Shown here: positions 46,211 to 54,772 of the stretch, piece after piece
Layout: every line of letters starts with the position of its first letter
Position numbering within the stretch: position 1 is the stretch's first letter
Made by a program: the position numbers and the translations under genes
The notes under the pieces: generated by a model
Told to the model about the DNA's origin: nothing
What the model saw: only the letters and a program-made list of their open reading frames with translations
Databases searched by the model: none
Assembly (NCBI GenBank): GCA_014799805.1
Contig: JAAVHJ010000076.1
Coordinates: 1-64,000 of the forward strand
Reading direction: 5' to 3'
DNA: 64,000 bases
Origin: Ruminococcus sp.
GTDB taxonomy: Bacteria > Bacillota > Clostridia > Oscillospirales > Ruminococcaceae

Positions 46211-46672
46211 ATGATTCGTGAAAAAGCAAAAAAAATTATCAATCATTTAATCAATCAGCCTGTCAGTTCCATTTGTAGAGAAGCTGACATGGGCGATTTC
46301 CATTTTGGAAACTATGCATTGCATATACAATGTCCATTTAGAATAACTGCAAACACTGGAGAAATTATTGTTACGTCCTATGATATTTATTTAGGCAAAA
46401 ACGGAAACCCTCTAGCAAGTACGCATTGGGATAGAAAGGGCAAAAATCGTTATGATATAGAAATTCAGAAATGGCTTACTAATCATCCAGATATATTTGT
46501 CAAAAATGTTAGTTTGAATATGCAAGGCGACTTAAAAATTATATTTAGTAATGATGATAGACTAGAAATTTTTATAAATTGTTCTACTGATTCAGAATGC
46601 TGGCGTTGTTTTGAACCACATGCAGACAAGGAACATTTAGTTATTTCAGGTGTTGGCGACGATTATGACTAG
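46211..46672 (+). CDS. Hypothetical immunity-like protein
   Basis: 153 residues, soluble. The order FHFGNYALHIQCPFRI, then YDIYLG, DLKIIFSNDDRLEIFINCS and CWRCFEP resembles small beta-sandwich proteins often annotated as DUF6188-like or immunity proteins. The assignment is tentative. It follows the DUF5662 gene by 2 bases, inside the ggag of the overlap region. Confidence 0.62.
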   Translation: MIREKAKKIINHLINQPVSSICREADMGDFHFGNYALHIQCPFRITANTGEIIVTSYDIYLGKNGNPLASTHWDRKGKNRYDIEIQKWLTNHPDIFVKNVSLNMQGDLKIIFSNDDRLEIFINCSTDSECWRCFEPHADKEHLVISGVGDDYD

Positions 46673-46711
46673 TGAATTAATTTTAAATTTAAATAGATAA
46701 AGGAGAATTTC

Positions 46712-47746
46712 ATGAATTTTAATGTTCCCATGCGTACAACAGGTATGCTGAATAGTCAGACTTTGGCACAACAGCAAGGCAATATTAAATCCAGTATTCG
46801 TTTACAACATGCAACAAATCAGGATTTTATGCCGAATCTAGCTCAATCATCACAGCAAAATTATGATACAAATTTTAATTCACAACCACCAATGAGACAG
46901 ACTCCCACGCAACAGAATTATTATGTAAATCCTACCCCACAGCCACTAATGCAACAAACTCCCCCACAACAGAATTATTATGTCAATTCTTCCCCACAAC
47001 CGCCAATGCAACAAACGATTCCGCAACAGAATTATTATGCCAATTCTTCCCCACAACCGTCAATGCAACAAACGATTCCGCAACAGAATTATTATGCCAA
47101 TTCTTCTCCGCAATCGCCAATGCGACAAACTCCCCCACAACAGAATTATTATGGAAATTCTGCACTACAATCACCAATGCGAACAGCCCCTCAAAATTCA
47201 ACAACAGGCATGTATTTAAGAAAAGGACAAAAAATTCCGATTACAGAATCCTATATTAAAATTGCTTTGGGTTGGGAAGTATTAAATTCTCAATGTGAAT
47301 TAGATGCATCGGCTTTTCTATTAAATCAAAATCAGATAGTATTAAATGATGATTGGTTTGTATTCTATGGACAACCGTCAAGTCCTGACAGAACAGTACA
47401 ATATTCTGTGAATCAGAATGGACAAGATAAAGCTTTGATAGATGTACAGATTGCAAATTTAAGACCTGATATACAGAAAATTGTTTTTGCTGTGACAATT
47501 TATGAAGCATTTGAGAGACGGCTTAATTTTGGTATGACTAAAAATGTCTATGGCAGAATATTAAATAATAGAAATCAGGAAATTGCACGGTTTGATTTAA
47601 CAGATTGCTATCATAATGTTACGGCAATGGTAATTGGTGAATTATATCGTTATCAAAATACATGGAAATTTAATGCTGTTGGTTCAGGTGTTGCAAGAGA
47701 TTTGCCTGCATTTTGTGGCATGTATGGTGTGAATTTTGAAAGATGA
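46712..47746 (+). CDS. TerD-domain protein with Gln/Pro-rich repeats
   Basis: 344 residues, no signal. Residues about 48-161 are a low-complexity region of six 19-residue repeats (QQNYYVNSSPQPPMQQTIP-like). Residues about 170-344 are a TerD domain: KIALGWEVLNSQCELDASAFLL, DDWFVFYGQPSSPDRTVQY and FDLTDCYHNVTAMVIGELYR. TerD proteins bind calcium and belong to tellurite/stress (Ter) systems. The next gene encodes an AIM24 protein. aaaggag lies 7 bases before the ATG. Confidence 0.9.
   Translation: MNFNVPMRTTGMLNSQTLAQQQGNIKSSIRLQHATNQDFMPNLAQSSQQNYDTNFNSQPPMRQTPTQQNYYVNPTPQPLMQQTPPQQNYYVNSSPQPPMQQTIPQQNYYANSSPQPSMQQTIPQQNYYANSSPQSPMRQTPPQQNYYGNSALQSPMRTAPQNSTTGMYLRKGQKIPITESYIKIALGWEVLNSQCELDASAFLLNQNQIVLNDDWFVFYGQPSSPDRTVQYSVNQNGQDKALIDVQIANLRPDIQKIVFAVTIYEAFERRLNFGMTKNVYGRILNNRNQEIARFDLTDCYHNVTAMVIGELYRYQNTWKFNAVGSGVARDLPAFCGMYGVNFER
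46853..47194 (+). repeat. Six 57-bp coding tandem repeats
   Basis: Units start at 46853, 46910, 46967, 47024, 47081 and 47138, each 57 bases and in frame. The third and fourth units are almost identical; the first and last are more diverged. Confidence 0.92.
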
Positions 47747-47780
47747 TAAAAAATAATTAATAAAAGGAGTGGGAATCAGT

Positions 47781-48527
47781 ATGATTTGTTTTGAAACATT
47801 GAATGAAGTTAGTCTGAAAGTGACTTGCAGGGGAAATCATGATTATATTTTTGCAAAAGCGGGTGCATTTGTTGCTGGCGAATGCAATGGAGCAAAGAAT
47901 TTTAAATTTTCAAAAGTATTATTAGGTCCTCAAAGTAATGTTGGACAAGCATTATTTGGACAAATTGCCAGACGAGTAACAGGCGAAAATTTACCGCTTA
48001 TGAAAGTAGAATTTTCTGGTGATAGTATTACTTATTATGCAAATAATCAACAACATGTTGTTGTATGTCAATTAGGAATTGGGGAAACACTTTCTGTAGA
48101 AAGTGAAAATATTCTTGCATTTACAAAAGATTGTGATTACAGTGTCAGATTTTTAGCACAGGGTGTAATTTCTCAAAAAGGACTTGCCACTTCAACACTA
48201 ACGGGAAGAGGTTCAGAAGCTTATGTTGCGGTACTTGTTGATGGCAATCCGATTGTGATTAGTAACATGAATAGTAATTCTACACTGGAGGCAGACCCTG
48301 ATGCAGTTGTATGCTGGATTGGAGCTGACCCTGATTTTAAAACGGATTTGTCATGGAAAAATTTAATTGGACAAAGTTCTGGTGAATCTTATATGTTTGA
48401 ATGGAGTGCTTATAAACCAGCGTCTGTGATTATTCAGCCTATGGAACGTACATCTGGGTTAGATGTTTCTATGGACGGCAGGCGTTCAGGCAGTCAACCC
48501 TCTACGCAAAGTCGGATTACTTGGTAA
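47781..48527 (+). CDS. AIM24 family protein
   Basis: 248 residues, beta-rich with no signal. The pattern LKVTCRGNHDYIFAKAGAFVAGECNG, then LMKVEFSGDSITYYANNQQHVVVCQLGIGETLSVESENILAFTKDCDYSV and the TLTGRGSEAYVAVLVDGNPIVI section fit the AIM24/TIGR00266 fold (a beta trefoil-like family). ATG at 47781 is preferred to the GTG at 47769, which overlaps the aaggag site. Co-transcribed with the TerD gene 34 bases upstream. Confidence 0.85.
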   Translation: MICFETLNEVSLKVTCRGNHDYIFAKAGAFVAGECNGAKNFKFSKVLLGPQSNVGQALFGQIARRVTGENLPLMKVEFSGDSITYYANNQQHVVVCQLGIGETLSVESENILAFTKDCDYSVRFLAQGVISQKGLATSTLTGRGSEAYVAVLVDGNPIVISNMNSNSTLEADPDAVVCWIGADPDFKTDLSWKNLIGQSSGESYMFEWSAYKPASVIIQPMERTSGLDVSMDGRRSGSQPSTQSRITW

Positions 48528-48577
48528 TTTGCACAAAAAATCTGAAAAAATTTTTATGCTATTTTTTAAAAAAATAC

Positions 48578-48606
48578 TTGACAAATTTTTTAAACTATGC
48601 TATAAT
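48578..48606 (+). promoter_or_regulatory. Promoter of the tRNA-Leu/tRNA-Ser genes
   Basis: TTGACA (48578-48583), 17 bases, TATAAT (48601-48606) with TGC extension. Confidence 0.88.
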
Positions 48607-48645
48607 AATTAAGCAGTCTGAAAATCAGACTTGCGAGGATTTTAT

Positions 48646-48729
48646 GCGAGTGTGCTGGAATAGGCAGACAGGCTAGCTTGAGGTGCTAGTGTTGGAAACG
48701 ACGTGTGGGTTCAAGTCCCGTCACTCGCA
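48646..48729 (+). tRNA. tRNA-Leu (anticodon GAG)
   Basis: Acceptor gcgagtg/cactcgc, anticodon stem ctagc/gctag with loop ttGAGgt, long variable arm, discriminator A. CCA is not encoded. Decodes CTC/CTT. Confidence 0.94.
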
Positions 48730-48769
48730 CTAGATTCTTGTTGATTTTAATTTTATATAAGATATAATT

Positions 48770-48861
48770 GGACAGATGGCTGAGCTGGTCTAAGGCGCAC
48801 GACTGGAAATCGTGTAAGCGTTAGTAGCGCTTCGAGGGTTCGAATCCCTCTCTGTCCGCCA
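48770..48861 (+). tRNA. tRNA-Ser (anticodon GGA)
   Basis: Acceptor ggacaga/tctgtcc, anticodon loop ctGGAaa, long variable arm, discriminator G, encoded CCA (48859-48861). Decodes TCC/TCT. Confidence 0.95.
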
Positions 48862-48862
48862 T

Positions 48863-48892
48863 AAAAAAGACTGATAATCCAGTCTTTTTTTA
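48863..48892 (+). terminator. Terminator of the tRNA-Leu/Ser unit
   Basis: aaaaaagactg pairs with cagtctttttt around ataatc. Confidence 0.85.
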
Positions 48893-49033
48893 TTGTATAA
48901 ATTTTTAATTTCTCTTGTTGGGTAAAGCTTACTGAATTAGACAAAAATTTGCATAAAATCTGTTATTTTATACGAATAATTTATTTTTATTTTGTATAAT
49001 ATGACAAATATGAGATTTGTTTTGGAAAAACAC

Positions 49034-49100
49034 TTGACAAGCAAGGCTTTTATAGATATAATAGTAATTGGTTAACGATAGTTAGCAAGTGATAACTTCT
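49034..49100 (+). promoter_or_regulatory. feo promoter with GTTA/TAAC half-sites
   Basis: TTGACA (49034-49039), 17 bases, TATAAT (49057-49062). Just downstream, 49070-49096 contains gttaac, gttagc and gataac arranged as an imperfect dyad (gtta-N8-taac) overlapping the expected transcription start. An iron-responsive repressor (DtxR- or Fur-type) site is plausible, but the match to either consensus is incomplete. Confidence 0.6.
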
Positions 49101-49120
49101 TACATATGGTGGTGATATAC

Positions 49121-49339
49121 ATGTTATCATTGAAAGATGCAGTTGAAGGGCAAGAATATGTTGTTTGTGAGATACAAAGCGATGATGAGGAGCTGAATGC
49201 ATTTTTGTTTTCTTTAGGGTGTTATAGCGGTGAAAGTGTTACTGTTGTTTCCAGAAAGAAAACCAGCTGTGTGATTTCTATTAAGGACGGAAGATATAAT
49301 ATAGATAATCAGTTAGCTGAAGTGATTCTAGTAAAATGA
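49121..49339 (+). CDS. feoA: Ferrous iron transport protein FeoA
   Basis: About 72 residues, SH3-like FeoA domain (MLSLKDAVEGQEYVV, FLFSLGCYSGESVTVVSRKK, YNIDNQLAEVILV). It assists FeoB in Fe2+ uptake. The ATG at 49121 follows ggtggtga; an upstream in-frame ATG at 49106 overlaps that site. feoB lies 138 bases downstream across a spacer with a small hairpin (aatcagaatttctgatt). Confidence 0.88.
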   Translation: MLSLKDAVEGQEYVVCEIQSDDEELNAFLFSLGCYSGESVTVVSRKKTSCVISIKDGRYNIDNQLAEVILVK

Positions 49340-49414
49340 AGAAAAATAGTGATAATTGGTTGTAGTATCGGTTGTCACATTTTTTTAAGCGTGTGTTAGC
49401 CAAGGGCAACTTTT

Positions 49415-49431
49415 AATCAGAATTTCTGATT
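49415..49431 (+). promoter_or_regulatory. Small hairpin in the feoA-feoB spacer
   Basis: aatcagaa and ttctgatt form an 8-bp stem-like palindrome followed by a T-rich run. It may attenuate feoB expression relative to feoA; weak evidence. Confidence 0.4.
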
Positions 49432-49477
49432 ATTTTAATAAAAAATTTTAAATTATTTATTATAAGGAGGTTTTTTT

Positions 49478-51478
49478 ATGAGAATTGCCTTAACTGGCAA
49501 CCCAAATTCAGGGAAAACTACAATGTATAACGCTTTAACAGGGCGTAATGAATCTGTCGGGAACTGGGCAGGTGTTACAGTTGATAAAAAAGAACACCCG
49601 ATTAAAAAATCATATTGTCCTGACGGAAAGCAATTAATTGCTGTTGACTTGCCTGGAGCATATTCTATGTCTCCGTTTACAAGTGAAGAAAGTATTACAA
49701 GTTCTTATGTCAAAAGAGAAAAACCAGATGTGATTATTAATATCGTAGATGCGACAAATTTAAGCAGAAGTTTATTTTTTACAACGCAGTTACTTGAACT
49801 TGGGATTCCTGTTGTTGTTGCTTTGAACAAAGCTGATATTAATAAGAAAAAGCAGACTAAAATTAATGCACAGAAACTTTCTGAAAAATTAGGTTGTCCT
49901 GTTATTAATACAATTTCTACTTCGTCTGATGGCTTGGGAGAAGTTGTAAAATCTGCCGTTGCCTGTGCTGGAAAAGACCAAAAAGCACCTTATGTACAAG
50001 GCAATATTGACTTAACAGATAAACATGTTGTTGAAAATGCAGATAGAAAACGATTTGATTTTGTAAATGCAATTGTTTCTGAAGTAGAAAATCGTAAAGT
50101 ACTTACCAAAGAAAAAAATATCAATGATAAAATTGACGCTATTATCACGCATAAAGTTGGTGGAATCTTAATTTTTGCAGTAGTAATGTTTTTAGTATTC
50201 CAGATTTCTCAAGTATGGGTAGGTCAATGGATTTCAGAGGCTCTTGTTGGCGTACTTGAGGCATTTCAAGAATGGGTTGGCGAGTTATTAGAAGACGCTT
50301 CTCCAGTACTTTCAGCAATTTTAGTTGATGGTGTGATTGGCGGTGTTGTTGCCGTACTTGGATTTTTACCATTGGTTATGGTAATGTATTTCTTAATTTC
50401 TTTGCTCGAAGATTGTGGTTATATGGCACGTGTTGCTGTTGTTCTTGACCCAATTTTCAAAAAAGTTGGTCTTTCTGGTAAATCCGTTGTTCCTTTTGTC
50501 ATTGGCATTGGCTGTGGTGTGCCTGGAATTATGGCAAGCCGTACGATTAGAAACGAACGTGAACGCAGAGCAACTGCTATGCTTGTGCCGTTTATGCCGT
50601 GTGGTGCAAAAATTCCTGTTATTGCGTTGTTTGCAGGTGCATTTTTTGATGGTTCTGGTTGGGTCAGCGCACTAGTTTATTTTACAGGTATTGTTTTAAT
50701 TTTCCTTTGTGCATTGCTTGTGAATACAATTGCAGGTTACAAAGCAAGAAAATCATTTTTCATTATTGAATTGCCAGAATATAAAGCACCATCACTTTTT
50801 GGGGCATTCAAGTCTATGTGCAGTCGTGGTTGGGCATATATCGTAAAAGCTTCTACAATTATTTTGCTTTGCAATACGATTGTGCAGTTAATGCAAACAT
50901 TTGACTGGAGTTTTCAAGTTGCTGAAGAAGCAGACACTTCTATTTTAGCAACAATTGCAAGCCCATTTGCTTATATTCTTGTGCCAATTGTCGGTGTGCT
51001 TAGTTGGCAACTTGCAGCAGCAGCAGTAACTGGCTTTATTGCGAAAGAAAATGTAGTTGGTACATTAGCTGTTTGCTTTGTAGGTCTTGAAAATTTAATT
51101 GACGTAGATGAACTTGAAATGCTAGAAGGTGCTGGTGCAACTGTTGCGTCTGTTATGGCAATCACAAAAGTTGCAGCTCTGGCATATCTGATGTTCAATC
51201 TTTATACACCACCTTGTTTTGCTGCGATTGGTGCAATGAATTCTGAAATGAAAAGTGCAAAATGGTTATGGGGTGGCATTGGCTTGCAACTTTGCGTTGG
51301 TTATACAATTGCATATCTTGTTTACACAATTGGTACATTGATTACAGCTCCTGCTTCATTGAATATCGGTGCTGCAATTGCAGGCTTCATTGCTATTATG
51401 ATTATGATAGCTGTTATAGTGGTACTTACCAATCATGCAAACAAGAGTCTGAAAAAAGAATACGCACTGGCTAAGTAA
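49478..51478 (+). CDS. feoB: Ferrous iron transporter FeoB
   Basis: 666 residues. The N-terminal GTPase domain has G1 GNPNSGKTT, G3 DLPGAYSMSP and G4 LNKADI; a helical linker follows, then the Nramp-unlike membrane domain (about 225-650) with paired Gate motifs (IGCGVPGIMASRTI and PFMPCGAKIPVIALFAG). It imports Fe2+ through the cytoplasmic membrane. aaggagg precedes the ATG. Confidence 0.96.
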   Translation: MRIALTGNPNSGKTTMYNALTGRNESVGNWAGVTVDKKEHPIKKSYCPDGKQLIAVDLPGAYSMSPFTSEESITSSYVKREKPDVIINIVDATNLSRSLFFTTQLLELGIPVVVALNKADINKKKQTKINAQKLSEKLGCPVINTISTSSDGLGEVVKSAVACAGKDQKAPYVQGNIDLTDKHVVENADRKRFDFVNAIVSEVENRKVLTKEKNINDKIDAIITHKVGGILIFAVVMFLVFQISQVWVGQWISEALVGVLEAFQEWVGELLEDASPVLSAILVDGVIGGVVAVLGFLPLVMVMYFLISLLEDCGYMARVAVVLDPIFKKVGLSGKSVVPFVIGIGCGVPGIMASRTIRNERERRATAMLVPFMPCGAKIPVIALFAGAFFDGSGWVSALVYFTGIVLIFLCALLVNTIAGYKARKSFFIIELPEYKAPSLFGAFKSMCSRGWAYIVKASTIILLCNTIVQLMQTFDWSFQVAEEADTSILATIASPFAYILVPIVGVLSWQLAAAAVTGFIAKENVVGTLAVCFVGLENLIDVDELEMLEGAGATVASVMAITKVAALAYLMFNLYTPPCFAAIGAMNSEMKSAKWLWGGIGLQLCVGYTIAYLVYTIGTLITAPASLNIGAAIAGFIAIMIMIAVIVVLTNHANKSLKKEYALAK

Positions 51479-51480
51479 TT

Positions 51481-51657
51481 ATGAAAAATATTATTATTGT
51501 TATTATTATTCTGGCAATTGTAATTAGTATTTGTGTCTATTTATATAAAGAAAAAAAACGTGGAACAAAATGCATTGGCTGTCCGTATGGGAAACAATGT
51601 GGCGGTAATTGCAGTGGCAATTGTCAAGAAAATCAATCTAGTCATAAAGCAAAATAA
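51481..51657 (+). CDS. FeoB-associated Cys-rich membrane protein
   Basis: 58 residues. One membrane helix (KNIIIVIIILAIVISICVYLY-like, residues about 2-22), then a basic stretch and a Cys-rich tail (CIGC, then QCGGNC, then GNC). This is the FeoB-associated Cys-rich family. It begins 2 bases after feoB. It may bind iron near FeoB's exit (inference). Confidence 0.85.
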   Translation: MKNIIIVIIILAIVISICVYLYKEKKRGTKCIGCPYGKQCGGNCSGNCQENQSSHKAK

Positions 51658-51669
51658 ACATGCAAAATA

Positions 51670-51715
51670 AATAGACAAGAAACATAGTTTTTATTGTTTC
51701 TTGTCTTATTTTATA
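51670..51715 (+). terminator. Terminator of the feo operon
   Basis: agacaagaaaca pairs with tgtttcttgtct, followed by a T-rich stretch. Confidence 0.85.
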
Positions 51716-51740
51716 TGATATTTATATATGGAGGTTTTTT

Positions 51741-52085
51741 ATGCAGAATTTTATGATTATTTTAATTATTATTATCATGATAGTAATTGGTATTATTTAT
51801 ACAGTAAAGCATTTTAAAGGCGAAAGTAGCTGTTGTGGCGGTGGAAGTTATAAGCCCAAAAAGAAAAAATTAAAAAATATAAAATATACTAAAATTTTTA
51901 AAGTTGAGGGTATGCATTGTGAACATTGCAAAAATCGTGTGGAAGAAATGGTAAATGATATCAATGGACTTGCTGGAACAGTAAATTTGAAAAAAAATGA
52001 ACTTACTGTATTTTATGAAATTGATACAGAGGATAGTGTTTTAAAAGCAAGACTTGGTAAAGCAGGATATATTTTGAAAATTTAA
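51741..52085 (+). CDS. Membrane-anchored heavy-metal-associated (HMA) protein
   Basis: 114 residues. One helix (residues about 4-22), a CCGGG motif, a lysine-rich linker, and an HMA domain with GMHCEHCKNRVEEMV as metal-binding Cys-x2-Cys. The N-terminal part resembles the FeoB-associated Cys-rich protein upstream. HMA domains usually carry Cu+ or related soft metals. The ATG follows tggagg. Confidence 0.85.
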   Translation: MQNFMIILIIIIMIVIGIIYTVKHFKGESSCCGGGSYKPKKKKLKNIKYTKIFKVEGMHCEHCKNRVEEMVNDINGLAGTVNLKKNELTVFYEIDTEDSVLKARLGKAGYILKI

Positions 52086-52098
52086 ATTTAACATAATT

Positions 52099-52141
52099 AA
52101 GATGCTTCATTATAAATAATGAATAGCATCTTATTTTTTTC
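52099..52141 (+). terminator. Terminator of the HMA gene
   Basis: aagatgct pairs with agcatctt; inner tcattat/ataatga pairs extend the stem. T7 follows. Confidence 0.85.
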
Positions 52142-52446
52142 TCTGTAATTATTCTATAAGCAAACTTATTTGCAAAATGTAGTTAAAAATAAATCTATAC
52201 AAATTAAATCCAATCTGTTATAATCAAGATGAAATAAGTTTTTTAGGAATAATTTTTATATTATGCATAAAAATTATTTTTAAATATGTGCAGTTTTAAT
52301 AAATATAAAAAAATTTATAAAATTTTTCTAGTTATGAAAATTTTGAACAGGTAATATGCTATAATAAAAACAGTTAAAAAATAATAATTAATTATTTGAT
52401 TGATGCAAATAATTAAAATAAATATTAATAAAAGGAGTATTTTGTT
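52142..52446. other. AT-rich intergenic region ahead of the coiled-coil genes
   Basis: About 300 bases with no ORF. A TATAAT box (52360-52365) with TGC upstream lies about 80 bases before the coiled-coil gene, but its -35 region (aaattt-like) is poor, so an activator or another sigma factor may be needed. A second TATAAT occurs near 52220. An inverted AT-rich stretch (tttttatattatgcataaaaattattttta) lies near 52253-52285. Confidence 0.5.
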
Positions 52447-53439
52447 ATGATGTTAGACAAAAACAAAGATGCAATTGCATATCTTTCTGAAACATATCAA
52501 ATTCAGATAGAAAGCATTCAAGCGAAAACAAAAATGCTTGAAACACCAGAAAGTATCATGCAAAAAGAGCAGACAGCAAGAACTTTGGAGCTTGCAAAAA
52601 AAGTCGTTGACCGTGGCATTCTGAATGCGGAAACAACAGATATGTATTTTGAAATGATGGAAAAAATTGAAGCCAAAAAACAAGATATTACAAGATTCTA
52701 TGGTATTGATGTAGATGAAAATAGCTTGTTGGCAATTCAAAAGGCTTATGCTGTGCTGTCTGATAAATTCAGTCAGGAATTGACAGAAGAAGATACTGCT
52801 TTTCAGGAAAAACTAGAGGAAACGAAAAAAGATGCACAAGATAAACTTGCCCAGAGCCAAGAAGATACAAATCTGAAAGTTTCTGAAATTCAACAGAAGA
52901 AAAAAGAACTTGAAAAAGAATATCAGCAATCTGCAACTCGTGAAAAAGAGCAATATACATATGATTTGAAACGTGCCAGAAAACAAGCCAAAGAAGAACG
53001 TGAGAAAATAATTGCAGAAAGAGAATCCGCTTTGAAAGAAAAAGAAGCAGAAGCACAGGAAGCAAAACAAAAATGCCTTGATAAAATAAAGGAAATTTCA
53101 GAGATGGAAGCCAAAGTAGAAAGTATCCCTGCATTAATTGAAAAGGCAAAACAGGAAAGTGCTACTGCCAAGGAAAAAGAACTCAATAAAGATTATGGTT
53201 ATCATAAAATGCTGGAAGAAAAAGATAATCAGAATAAAATCAATGAATTGCAGGCTGAACTTGACAGACTGGAGCAAAAATATGATGCTTTGCTTGCAGA
53301 AAAAGAAGAACTTTCTGATAAGCTTGATAAATGCAATGCGGAAAGCCGTCAGCTTACCAGTGATACAGTGAAGTCAATTGGTGGTATTAATATCTTGAAT
53401 ACAGATAATCATGCTTATAATACTTCAGGGAAAAAGTGA
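52447..53439 (+). CDS. Coiled-coil protein, copy 1
   Basis: 330 residues, soluble, charged. The first 115 residues are helical but less repetitive (AYLSETYQIQIESIQ; YGIDVDENSLLAIQKAYAVL). Residues about 120-305 are a long heptad-rich coiled coil (Glu/Lys/Gln/Ala). The C-terminal tail contains DTVKSIGGINILN, which is repeated in the next gene (QTVQSTGGIKILN). The two proteins also share IPALIEKAKQE-like and KELNKDYGYHKM-like blocks. Function unknown; scaffold or filament roles are possible. aaaggag precedes the ATG. Confidence 0.78.
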   Translation: MMLDKNKDAIAYLSETYQIQIESIQAKTKMLETPESIMQKEQTARTLELAKKVVDRGILNAETTDMYFEMMEKIEAKKQDITRFYGIDVDENSLLAIQKAYAVLSDKFSQELTEEDTAFQEKLEETKKDAQDKLAQSQEDTNLKVSEIQQKKKELEKEYQQSATREKEQYTYDLKRARKQAKEEREKIIAERESALKEKEAEAQEAKQKCLDKIKEISEMEAKVESIPALIEKAKQESATAKEKELNKDYGYHKMLEEKDNQNKINELQAELDRLEQKYDALLAEKEELSDKLDKCNAESRQLTSDTVKSIGGINILNTDNHAYNTSGKK

Positions 53440-53468
53440 TATTTTTTTACTGAAAGGAGGCTTTTGAA

Positions 53469-54641
53469 TTGATAAGCGAAAAAAATACGAAACAAGAGCT
53501 TTTGGTAGAATACAAGAAACTTGTGGAACAAGTAAAAGCACAAAAAAAATCATTGTCTTCTGTTAAAAGTGTAAATTCTAAAAATACTAAGGCGGACATT
53601 TGGGCTGAAATTCAGAAATTGCAGAGAATACTGGCTACTTCTGAAACTGCTCCCAAAAAGGAACAGTCAGTTGCTGATAAAAAAGAGCATTCACTTGAAA
53701 CTGTTCCTAAAAAAGAACAGTTGGTTGCTGATAAAAAAGAGTATTCACTTGATACCGTTGTTTCCACAGTCTTAAAAATAAATGAGCTTATAAATGAGAA
53801 TAAGCAACAACAAGAAATTAAGGAGGAGAATGATTTGCGTTATTTAAATCAAGAGATTATCGAGGAAATTCAAGCACTTGATACAGCTAAAAAAATGAAA
53901 GAGCAAGAATATCAAACGCTCTGTGCAGTAGAATCAGAATTGAAAAAATTTGCTGAAATGATTAATAAATTCAAGAATCAACATGCAACACAAGAAGAAT
54001 CTCATGTACAACAAGAAGAAAATCAGAAATTACTGATTGTATCACTCACTGAAAAAGTAGAAGAAACTAACAGTAAAAAAATTGAAGATGCTGAAACAGC
54101 TTTGCAAGATACGGAAGAAAGAATTGAAGCTGACAAGAAAAAAATTGCTGATGAAAGAGCAATTGAAGAAGAAAAATATACTTATGAGATTACTAGAAAA
54201 TATTTAGAAGAAGATGACAAATGGTCTGATGAAACGGCTCTCCGTGAAGAAGCAATTCAGGCAGTTAAAAAAGAAACAACTGCTTTACAGGCTGAAATTG
54301 ATGCAAAGGCTGAACATGTAGCAGAACTGACTGCAAAAATTGAAGAAATTCCAACACTTTTGGAACAAGCAAAACAAGAAGCTGCGGAAGCAAAAGAAAA
54401 AGAAGTCAATAAAGAACATGGCTATAAAAAGCATATGGCACAAAAAGATGCAGATGCGTCTATTCAGTCTCTGGAAAGACAGATTGCACATGTCAAAGCA
54501 GATTATGAATCTGCCCTTGCTGAGAAAAATGCAATTCAGGATAAACTGGACAAAGCTTATGAAGAAAGCAACAAGCTGTATATGCAAACTGTTCAGTCCA
54601 CTGGGGGCATTAAGATTTTGAATAATTCTGATAAAAATTAA
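53469..54641 (+). CDS. Coiled-coil protein, copy 2
   Basis: 390 residues, TTG start behind gaaaggagg. N-terminal part (1-115) is lysine-rich and includes two 18-residue repeats (PKKEQSVADKKEHSLETV-like). Residues about 120-370 form a coiled coil, and the C-terminus (about 375-390) repeats the conserved tail seen in copy 1. The tail homology indicates both proteins carry the same targeting or docking signal. It is 29 bases after copy 1 in the same operon. Confidence 0.78.
   Translation: MISEKNTKQELLVEYKKLVEQVKAQKKSLSSVKSVNSKNTKADIWAEIQKLQRILATSETAPKKEQSVADKKEHSLETVPKKEQLVADKKEYSLDTVVSTVLKINELINENKQQQEIKEENDLRYLNQEIIEEIQALDTAKKMKEQEYQTLCAVESELKKFAEMINKFKNQHATQEESHVQQEENQKLLIVSLTEKVEETNSKKIEDAETALQDTEERIEADKKKIADERAIEEEKYTYEITRKYLEEDDKWSDETALREEAIQAVKKETTALQAEIDAKAEHVAELTAKIEEIPTLLEQAKQEAAEAKEKEVNKEHGYKKHMAQKDADASIQSLERQIAHVKADYESALAEKNAIQDKLDKAYEESNKLYMQTVQSTGGIKILNNSDKN
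53652..53759 (+). repeat. Two 54-bp coding tandem repeats
   Basis: Units 53652-53705 and 53706-53759 encode PKKEQSVADKKEHSLETV and PKKEQLVADKKEYSLDTV. Confidence 0.9.
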
Positions 54642-54647
54642 GTAAAA

Positions 54648-54686
54648 AAAAGCACGACAGGAAATTATTTTCTGTCGTGTTTTTTG
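54648..54686 (+). terminator. Terminator of the coiled-coil operon
   Basis: cacgacaggaaa pairs with ttttctgtcgtg and leads into T6. Confidence 0.88.
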
Positions 54687-54694
54687 ATTTTATA

Positions 54695-54723
54695 TTGACA
54701 AAATTAAAAAATTATGGTATACT
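54695..54723 (+). promoter_or_regulatory. Promoter of the MBL-fold gene
   Basis: TTGACA (54695-54700), 17 bases, TATACT (54718-54723). Confidence 0.82.
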
Positions 54724-54772
54724 TTGATTACCAGAGAAAAATATACCAAATGATGAAAGGGGGAAAAATAAT

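Noticed and set aside
46980-47219. Alternate-frame protein inside the TerD repeats, and CRISPR-like repeats
   Set aside because: The regularity comes from the 57-bp coding repeats; there are no spacers or cas genes, and the TerD frame accounts for the sequence.
48753-48944. 63-residue minus-strand frame over tRNA-Ser
   Set aside because: Antisense tRNA artefact.
52769-53186. Several minus-strand frames over the coiled-coil genes
   Set aside because: They are shadows created by Lys/Glu-rich codon patterns on the plus strand.
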